DNA of 64,000 bases from Microcaldota archaeon. Lineage in GTDB: Archaea; Micrarchaeota; Micrarchaeia; Micrarchaeales; CABMGC01. Shown piece after piece: positions 41,742-47,648 of the stretch. The stretch covers positions 505,568 through 569,567 of the forward strand of contig JAKASU010000001.1 of the NCBI GenBank assembly GCA_021818925.1, written 5' to 3'. Numbering within the stretch: position 1 is the stretch's first letter; the number at the start of each line of letters is the position of its first letter. A program made the position numbers and the translations under genes. Below the pieces are notes generated by a model. That model made no database searches. It was given only the letters and a program-made list of their open reading frames with translations, and had not been told where the DNA came from.

Positions 41742-42653
41742 TCATATGTAGGTCAGCCAATCTTCGAAATCCTTGTTTTTGCCCGTCACGACTTCGCTGT
41801 AAGCATCCATCAGCATCTTTGTTATCGGACCGGATTTGCCGTTTCCTATCTTCTTGGAGTCTATCTTGGTTATCGGGGTCAGCTCTGCCGCAGTTCCTGA
41901 GAAGAACACCTCGTCACTCGTGTACAGTTCCTCGCGGTGGATCTCTAGCTCCTCAACCTCGAGCCCTTTCGCTTCGGCTATCTTTATTACGCTGTCCCTT
42001 GTTATGCCGAGAAGTATGTCTGCGGTCTTCGAAGGCGTGACGATCCTCCCGTTTTGGACCATGAAGATGTTCTCTCCGGGGCCTTCGGCAACGTAGCCGT
42101 CATGCGACAGCATTATCGCCTCTTCAGCACCGTCTTTTTTCGCCTCCATGGAGGCGAGTATGGAGTTCAGATAGTTCCCGCTGCCTTTTGCCTCCGGAGG
42201 CATTATCAGCGAGTTGATCCTCTGCCACGAGGATACCTTGCAGCTTATGCCCTTCTCCTTGTTGGCGAAGTAGCTCCCGAACGGGATTGCTGCGACTATG
42301 ACGCTGACCTTCTTTCCCATCGGGTTGAGGCCTATGTGCTGGTCGTTGTAGAAACCGAACGGCCTTATGTAGCACTCATCAAGCCCGTTCTTTGACACAG
42401 TGTCGATTATCGCCTTTGAGAGGGCCTTCGGAGTTATCGGAAGAGGCATGCCGTAGATCTCAGCGGTGTTGAAGAACCTCTTGACGTGGTCGCTCAGTCT
42501 GAATATCGCGGGCCCGTTGCCTGTCCTGTAAGCCCTTATACCCTCGAAGATGCCGCTGCCGTACTGCAGGGAGTGAGTGAGCACGTGCACTTGAGCTTCT
42601 GCAAACCCAATAAACTTGCCATCGAACCATATGTGCTGTTCCTTTCGCTGCAT
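41742..42653 (-). CDS. ilvE: Branched-chain amino acid aminotransferase
   Basis: A 303-residue PLP-dependent class IV aminotransferase. The start IWFDGKFIGFAEAQVHVLTHSLQYGSGIFEGIRAY (positions about 8-42) is typical. PPEAKGSGNYLNSILA carries the PLP lysine, EGPGENIFMVQNG and FFSGTAAELTPI bind cofactor phosphate and substrate. It transaminates valine, leucine and isoleucine with 2-oxoglutarate. A winged-helix regulator gene lies 34 nt upstream on the same strand. Confidence 0.95.
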   Translation of the reverse strand: MQRKEQHIWFDGKFIGFAEAQVHVLTHSLQYGSGIFEGIRAYRTGNGPAIFRLSDHVKRFFNTAEIYGMPLPITPKALSKAIIDTVSKNGLDECYIRPFGFYNDQHIGLNPMGKKVSVIVAAIPFGSYFANKEKGISCKVSSWQRINSLIMPPEAKGSGNYLNSILASMEAKKDGAEEAIMLSHDGYVAEGPGENIFMVQNGRIVTPSKTADILLGITRDSVIKIAEAKGLEVEELEIHREELYTSDEVFFSGTAAELTPITKIDSKKIGNGKSGPITKMLMDAYSEVVTGKNKDFEDWLTYI

Positions 42654-42687
42654 GCTACTCCTTTGTAAGCAAAATTAAAATATGCGT

Positions 42688-43041
42688 TTAGAATACAGGT
42701 CCAAACCCATAGTTGGAGAGCGGATTATTCCGCCCTCCTTGTACCCCATCCTTCCTCACGTCGCTCATGTAAGCGCGGAAGGCCTCTAGTCCCTTATCGG
42801 TCATCCTTAGAGGCTTCTGCTCCTCCCCTCTTTCCGTGAATTCCACCACACCCTTGTCCTTAAGTTTCTTCAGCACGTACCACGCTCCGCTGCGGGATAT
42901 CTCATAGCGGTCGCACATGTACTCGACGAAGCTCGTTGCTGTGGACCCCCAATCCATGCCTATCTCAGCAAGCACCTGGGCCTCCTTCCCGCTAAGACGG
43001 AGCACCGCAATAGCATAGCTACTAGTTCGTCCCACTTGCAT
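42688..43041 (-). CDS. Winged-helix DNA-binding protein
   Basis: A 117-residue protein. Residues about 15-90 form a winged helix: RLSGKEAQVLAEIG, YEISRSGAWYVLKKLKDKGVVEF and a wing with EEQKPLRMTDKGLEAF. The shape resembles PadR- or MarR-like regulators. It precedes the aminotransferase and may control it or itself; this is inference. The last 20 residues are Gly/Asn-rich. Confidence 0.7.
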   Translation of the reverse strand: MQVGRTSSYAIAVLRLSGKEAQVLAEIGMDWGSTATSFVEYMCDRYEISRSGAWYVLKKLKDKGVVEFTERGEEQKPLRMTDKGLEAFRAYMSDVRKDGVQGGRNNPLSNYGFGPVF

Positions 43042-43251
43042 AAGAGCACCAGAAGAAAGACAGAAAGCTTAGCCCTTACGCAGCGGGCTTGATATTATTA
43101 GCAAAGTAGCATGTCAGAGGCATGCTTGTGGCTATCCTTGAGAATGAGTCGTGCCACTGCATTTCTCTTTCGCTGCTTTGCATACGAACACAGTATTTTA
43201 TTTGTTCGTTGCTCATGCTATTTAAATCTTTTGTGCTGAATCTGGGAGAGA
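43042..43251. other. Divergent intergenic region with one TATA palindrome
   Basis: These 210 bp separate the winged-helix gene from the prepilin peptidase. TATTTAAAT at 43219-43227 is 25-33 bp before ATG 43252. On the minus strand a 46-codon frame (43216 to 43076) starts inside the TATA palindrome and is hard to reconcile with it, so I do not annotate it as a gene. Nothing else is recognisable. Confidence 0.4.
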
Positions 43252-44103
43252 ATGGACTTACAGATGACGGTGTCACTGTTTGCGCTGCTTGCAGTAGCGG
43301 TGCTCTACGCTGCGTTCGATCTCTTCAACAAGAGGAATGTGCCTGACGTCTTCGCCTATCTGAGCGTCATAGTAGGGGTAATCATCACTTTTGCCTTCAA
43401 CCAGGCCGACCTGCTGTACAGCCTGGCGATAGCGCTCACCGTAGGGGTCATAGGATACGTGATATACAGGATGGGTTTGTGGGGAGCGGGCGATTACTTT
43501 GAGCTTGTGGCCATAAGCCTGATCTTTCCGATACAGCCGTTGCCGATATTAGCTAACGTGGCACAGTTGGACCTCCCTTTTATACTGTCTGTCTTCATAG
43601 CTACGGGGGTTGCGGCGATATGGATAGTGCCGATATTCTATCTGGTTTTTGTTAAGAAAAGTTGGAGGAAGATGCCTGACGAGAAACACGTGATCTACGG
43701 CGTATCCCTATTCCTGCTGTACATGATTCTCCTGTTCTTCGTCTACTACTTCTACGGGTCGACGCTGGGAAGGGTGGCACTCATAATGGTCGTTGCCGTG
43801 CCTTCGGCGATCACGCTTGTGTTCGAGGAAGAAATAACCTCAAGGATGGTGGAGAATATCTATCCAAGGCAACTTGACGAAGGCGACATAATAGCATTCA
43901 ACATGATGAGCATTTCTGAGATAAAACGTTTCAGCAAGTACAAGGGTTTCGGAAGGCTTGCCACGAAGAAACTTATTGCTCGCATGAGGAACTCGAGGGA
44001 GAAGCTTCCAGTATACAGGAACGCCGCGCCTCTAGCGGTCTTCATACTGATAGGAATAATCATCTCGCTCTTATTCGGAAACGTGGTTCTGTTCTTGGTG
44101 TAG
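43252..44103 (+). CDS. Type IV prepilin/archaellin peptidase-like membrane aspartic protease
   Basis: A 283-residue membrane protein of the A24 family with about seven helices. The first catalytic Asp lies in YAAFDLFNKRNVPD, and GAGDYFELVAI is the GxGD motif with the second. Such enzymes cleave class III signal peptides of pilins and archaellins. A cytosolic insert of about 60 residues (EEEITSRMVENIYPRQLDEGD to KKLIARMRNSREKLP) precedes the last helix. No pilus operon is next to it. Start ATG 43252 follows a TATA box. Confidence 0.8.
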   Translation: MDLQMTVSLFALLAVAVLYAAFDLFNKRNVPDVFAYLSVIVGVIITFAFNQADLLYSLAIALTVGVIGYVIYRMGLWGAGDYFELVAISLIFPIQPLPILANVAQLDLPFILSVFIATGVAAIWIVPIFYLVFVKKSWRKMPDEKHVIYGVSLFLLYMILLFFVYYFYGSTLGRVALIMVVAVPSAITLVFEEEITSRMVENIYPRQLDEGDIIAFNMMSISEIKRFSKYKGFGRLATKKLIARMRNSREKLPVYRNAAPLAVFILIGIIISLLFGNVVLFLV

Positions 44104-44979
44104 TCAGTACACCAGGTCCAGAAGGTCGTCCTCGGAATGTACTCTGGATATCTCTTCCTTGCCTACAACAGGCACGCCCAGCACGCGCCCCTTCTTCCTG
44201 CTGCTTAGGAAGAACGGATAGTTGTTCTCGAATGTTTCGCGTATCGCGCTGAAGAATGTTGCCCGCTTTGCAAGCGTCCTCGAGTTGGCGTCAAGGCTTA
44301 TCTCGAATAAGTTCTTGTCCTTGGCGACGATGTCAAACGGGGCTGTGTTTAGTTTGAGCGCCTGCATTCCAGTGCCTTCCAGGGTGCCGGTTTTGAATAC
44401 GGTCCTTCTGTAGTACTGCTGACTCTCGGTCCTGACCGAATCTCCAAGTATTTTTTCCAACCTGGTCACTGTGGTCATCGCGGCGTAGTTCGACGAACGT
44501 TCGTGCTTGTAGAGTGTCGATATTGATATTTTGGCCCGCCTTGCCAGGTCGGGGGCGTTGGATCCCGACATCTTCCTGAGCCTGCGGAGTTTGGTGCCGT
44601 CCACCATCGCCTTCAAGCCCACGGATTTAGACGCTAGCGGGCTTGTGGCAGAATCGGAAAGGTTGGAAAGCATCTCTGGCGAGACACATCTTATCGAGAA
44701 GCGATAGTAGCTTACGCCTAGTTTGAGCTTATTGTTCTTCGAAACCTCGCCGACCACCAGCGGTTCGGCGCCCATGAACTGCGAAAGTTTTGAGAGCGCG
44801 ACGGCCTCTTTCCTGGTCACCGAGTCTATGTTGTGCACCGCCTTGATTATGTACTTGCCTTCGCGGCCCTGTGCAAAGATGTCTGCAAAGGTGTGCATGT
44901 TGCTTGCCAATACCGTTGCAAACCCGCTCTCTCTGAGCTCGTGCTCCGCGGTCTTTGCTGTGCTGCCTCTTTTCATCAA
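44104..44979 (-). CDS. Archaeal HTH transcriptional regulator (COG1395-like)
   Basis: A 291-residue protein. The first 120 residues resemble an alpha/beta domain often linked with a degenerate nuclease fold (GKYIIKAVHNIDSVTRKEAVALSKLSQFMGA, in parts). A lambda-repressor-type HTH follows (LRRLRKMSGSNAPDLARRAKISISTLYKHE). The C-terminal 100 residues end with GVPVVGKEEISRVHSEDDLLDLVY. Widely conserved archaeal regulators have this layout; targets are unknown. A TATA on the minus strand (about 44999-45008) supports ATG 44979. Confidence 0.78.
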   Translation of the reverse strand: MMKRGSTAKTAEHELRESGFATVLASNMHTFADIFAQGREGKYIIKAVHNIDSVTRKEAVALSKLSQFMGAEPLVVGEVSKNNKLKLGVSYYRFSIRCVSPEMLSNLSDSATSPLASKSVGLKAMVDGTKLRRLRKMSGSNAPDLARRAKISISTLYKHERSSNYAAMTTVTRLEKILGDSVRTESQQYYRRTVFKTGTLEGTGMQALKLNTAPFDIVAKDKNLFEISLDANSRTLAKRATFFSAIRETFENNYPFFLSSRKKGRVLGVPVVGKEEISRVHSEDDLLDLVY

Positions 44980-45019
44980 CGGTATTTGCAGGTAAAGGCT
45001 TTTATTACAAACAAAAACG

Positions 45020-45094
45020 TGCTCCCGCCGGGATTCGAACCCGGGTTACGGGGTTGAAAGCCCTGTGTCCTTGGCCGGACTAGACGACGGGAGC
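45020..45094 (-). tRNA. tRNA-Glu (anticodon UUC)
   Basis: On the minus strand, acceptor GCTCCCG/CGGGAGC, anticodon loop CTTTCAA with TTC, and T arm CCGGG-TTCGAAT-CCCGG, discriminator A; CCA is not encoded. No intron was seen. Confidence 0.95.
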
Positions 45095-45127
45095 AGGCTT
45101 ATACTCGGCTCTGGGCTTATTTATTTG

Positions 45128-45730
45128 TTACCTTCTTGAGAGGAACTTATCGACTATCTGCCGCACCTCATTGCTTGTTTCGTCGACGCCGTTCTCGCCG
45201 TTCACTATCTTGAACTTGAAGCGCTTGGCCAGGTTCAGGTACGCCCTCCTGACCTTGTTGAGAGATTCCCTTTTCTCGAAGATCTCTCGCTTCTCCCTTC
45301 CGCTCTCTATGCGCGTTAGCGAGATATCTGGGCTTATGTCTATGAAGATCGTGAGGTCTGGCATGCGGAACTCACGATTCACGTTGAAGAGCCAATGAGC
45401 ATCGACTCCGGCTGCGAAACCGTAGGCGAGCGTGGAAAACATGTACCTGTCGCATACAACCACCCTGCCTTTGTACAGCGCCGGCTCTATCTCGTCCTCT
45501 AGATGCCTCGCCCTGTCAGCACAGAAAAGAAGCTGAAGAGACTTGAACGACGTGCTCCAGTCCTCTTTCAGCGCCGCCCTTATCATTCCGCCTATGAGCC
45601 CTGTTGTGGGTTCCTTGGTGAGCAGCGTCTTGTAGCCCTCTTTCCTCAGGTGCGTTTCGAGAAACGTTGCCTGTGTGGATATGCCTGAACCGTCTAGCCC
45701 TTCGAGAACAATGAACGCTCCTCTCGCCAC
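45128..45730 (-). CDS. tmk: Thymidylate kinase with Walker A Lys replaced by Ile
   Basis: A 200-residue dTMP kinase-like protein. The P-loop reads GLDGSGISTQ where GxDGxGKST is expected, so the phosphate-binding Lys is Ile (codon ATA). TKEPTTGLIGGMIR, the DRYMFSTLAYGFAAG motif and FIDISPDISLTRIESGREKREIFE complete the family pattern. Activity is uncertain without the Lys, though variant P-loops occur in this family. A paralogue with an intact Lys is encoded divergently at 45.9 kb. Confidence 0.85.
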   Translation of the reverse strand: MARGAFIVLEGLDGSGISTQATFLETHLRKEGYKTLLTKEPTTGLIGGMIRAALKEDWSTSFKSLQLLFCADRARHLEDEIEPALYKGRVVVCDRYMFSTLAYGFAAGVDAHWLFNVNREFRMPDLTIFIDISPDISLTRIESGREKREIFEKRESLNKVRRAYLNLAKRFKFKIVNGENGVDETSNEVRQIVDKFLSRR

Positions 45731-45903
45731 TAAAACACTGTTTGATCCAACGGAAATTCTATAAACAGTTTAATAAACATACGTAAAAAACTTACCACCT
45801 TTCGTGTCTTTACATGCAGACAAATATCGTACAGTAAGAAGTAAAAAGCTCTAGCATCAACTATTCTGGATTCTTCTTCGGTGTTTTTATCAGGGGGCTA
45901 TTA

Positions 45904-46551
45904 ATTGCTGTAGAAGGCGCAGACGGCGTAGGCAAGCACACGCAGGTGGAATTGCTCAGAAAGGATTTGGAGGCGCAGAAACATAGCGTAATCATCCACT
46001 CCTTCCCAGATTACGAGTCTGAGGACGGCAAACGCATACGCAGACACCTGACAGGGACGGATCCAATGAGCAAGAAAGTGTCTTTTGCCGTGTACTTGAC
46101 AGACATGCTCGTGAAAGAGGACCTGATAGAAAAGGAACTGGAGGAAGGGAACGACGTCATACTTGACAGGTATATCTTCAGCACAATAGCGTATGGCAGC
46201 GCGGCGGGCACAGACTATGAAAACGCCAAGGCGATTGAGCGTGCCTTCGCATTGCCACAGCCGGATATTGTTGTGTACATAGATATGCCGATAGAAAAGT
46301 CAATGCTATTGAAAGCCGCGCAGAGGAAACTGGAAAACGATGAGGTTGATAAGTACGAAAGAAACCGAGTTTTGCAAGAAAAAGTCAGGGAGGTGTTCGC
46401 TAGGCTCATGGACGAAAATTTCATGGCAAGAAAGTGGGTAAGAGTGGCAGGGCACAAAAGCATAGAAGAAGTGCACACCTCAATCATGAATGCTATTATG
46501 CCTGCGTTTGAGGCAGATAAAACCAAGGTGAAATCACATGATACTGTCTGA
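45904..46551 (+). CDS. Second thymidylate kinase-like protein with no ATG/GTG/TTG start before its P-loop
   Basis: A dTMP kinase-family protein of about 215 residues. The open frame begins after a TAA near 45836 and reads GLLIAVEGADGVGKHTQVELL: the Walker A GADGVGKHT comes before the first normal start (GTG 45946), so initiation there would delete the active site. AGGGGG at 45893-45897 suggests a start at ATT 45904, or ATC 45889, both rare. DRYIFSTIAYGSAAGTDYE and VVYIDMPIEKSM match the family. It overlaps dcd by 14 nt. The alternative is a gene whose start codon was lost. Confidence 0.65.
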   Translation: MAVEGADGVGKHTQVELLRKDLEAQKHSVIIHSFPDYESEDGKRIRRHLTGTDPMSKKVSFAVYLTDMLVKEDLIEKELEEGNDVILDRYIFSTIAYGSAAGTDYENAKAIERAFALPQPDIVVYIDMPIEKSMLLKAAQRKLENDEVDKYERNRVLQEKVREVFARLMDENFMARKWVRVAGHKSIEEVHTSIMNAIMPAFEADKTKVKSHDTV

Positions 46552-47086
46552 CTTCGATCTTGAAAGCTACATACGTGACAAGAGGCTCGTTGTACGGCCT
46601 TTCCACGAGAGCACAATAAGGGAAAACGGGCTCGACCTTAGGCTGAGCAACCAGATCGCGGTGAAGAACACGAAAATGAGCAAGAATTTTGTGCTGGATC
46701 CTTATGACGAGAAGAGCCTGAAGAAGGAGTACAAGGTGATGAAGAGCGCAAGCGAGTTCGCGCTGCCTGGAATGGCCCAGGTGCTCATATCGACGCTTGA
46801 GTACCTAGAGCTGCCGGATAATCTGATGGGGTTTATAGAGCTGAGGAGCACGTGGTGCAGGCACGGGCTCAGCATGCCTCCATCAATAATCGACGCGGGC
46901 TTCAAGGGCAACATAACCCTTGAAATAATAAACCACAGCCCTTACGCAATCAAGCTGAAGCCGAAAACTAGGTTCGCTCACATAATCTTCGCTACCACGC
47001 TCAACCGTGTCAGGAATGCATACTCGGGGCTCTACCTTGGCCAGCGCGGGATACGTCTGCCTAAGGTAATAAAGGAATTACCTTGA
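46538..47086 (+). CDS. dcd: dCTP deaminase (dUTPase-fold)
   Basis: A 182-residue trimeric enzyme making dUTP, or dUMP in bifunctional forms, from dCTP. MILSDFDLESYI, FIELRSTWCRHGLS and IIDAGFKGNITLEIINHSP with the catalytic Glu are diagnostic. It overlaps the upstream kinase gene, so it is co-transcribed. Together with ThyX (55.9 kb) the locus supplies dTTP. Its end overlaps that of the PRC-barrel gene by 9 nt. Confidence 0.94.
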   Translation: MILSDFDLESYIRDKRLVVRPFHESTIRENGLDLRLSNQIAVKNTKMSKNFVLDPYDEKSLKKEYKVMKSASEFALPGMAQVLISTLEYLELPDNLMGFIELRSTWCRHGLSMPPSIIDAGFKGNITLEIINHSPYAIKLKPKTRFAHIIFATTLNRVRNAYSGLYLGQRGIRLPKVIKELP

Positions 47087-47356
47087 AAGGTCGTTTACCT
47101 CTTCCTTAGTCGTTTCCTGCCCGCCTACCGAAGGTGCCGAAACAAGCACAACGTCGCCTACGTTCTTCACGCTCTTGTAGAGGACGCTCTTCTGCATCAG
47201 CATCTTTCTCATGTCACCCTTCAGTCCCTTCATGGGCATCATGAGAAGCCTGCTTACCTCGCCCTTCTCAAGGTCGACTATTATGTCCTGCACCTCGCCT
47301 AGGTACTGTCCTGAATCGCTGTAGATGTCCATCCTGTAGATCTCGGAAAGCTTCAT
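47078..47356 (-). CDS. PRC-barrel domain protein
   Basis: A 92-residue single PRC-barrel: MKLSEIYRMDIYSDSGQYLGEVQDIIVDLEKGEVSRLLM (positions about 1-39) and the closing VLYKSVKNVGDVVLVS strands. Small archaeal PRC-barrel proteins have been linked to RNA metabolism and, in some archaea, to cell division (CdpB). Which role applies here cannot be told from sequence. Confidence 0.85.
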   Translation of the reverse strand: MKLSEIYRMDIYSDSGQYLGEVQDIIVDLEKGEVSRLLMMPMKGLKGDMRKMLMQKSVLYKSVKNVGDVVLVSAPSVGGQETTKEEVNDLSR

Positions 47357-47503
47357 CTTCTCGCCTTGTCGCCGCTACTATACCGACGGATACATTTATA
47401 AGTTTTAAACAATAGCGGAACAGAAACTCTGGATGAAGGCACTGCGAAAACGTGGAGGGAACGTAAATTTTGTTTAGTATAAGAAAGATTTCCTTACCTA
47501 GTT

Positions 47504-47512
47504 TTTATAAAT
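47504..47512 (+). promoter_or_regulatory. TATA box of the helicase-nuclease transcript
   Basis: TTTATAAAT on the plus strand. The expected transcript start is near 47535, leaving a leader of about 114 nt before ATG 47649, much longer than is usual in this genome. Confidence 0.5.
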
Positions 47513-47534
47513 TTGATTAGGCTGCATATAACAT

Positions 47535-47648
47535 CGCACTGGCGACTAGGTCGGGGACTAATTGAACGCCGGGATAAGAATTCGAAGGCGAAGCCAAATT
47601 GAGGCAGAGCCGAAGGTACGCTCGACGCCAACGCACTGGTAGATTATA
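47535..47648 (+). ncRNA. Possible structured 5' leader or small RNA before the helicase-nuclease
   Basis: This 114-nt GC-richer stretch after the TATA box has no ORF. It contains the short hairpins GGC-GAA-GCC (about 47587-47595) and GGC-AGA-GCC (about 47603-47611), possible pairing of TGGCG (47540-47544) with CGCCA (47626-47630), and an exact 8-nt direct repeat CGCACTGG at both ends (47535-47542, 47632-47639). It could be a regulatory leader, a separate RNA, or chance. The rest of the 290-bp gap upstream (47357-47503) is AT-rich with no feature seen. Confidence 0.3.

Noticed and set aside
43076..43216. A 46-codon minus-strand ORF before the prepilin peptidase
   Set aside because: Its ATG lies within the TATA palindrome of the divergent gene and no ribosome binding site or motif supports it.
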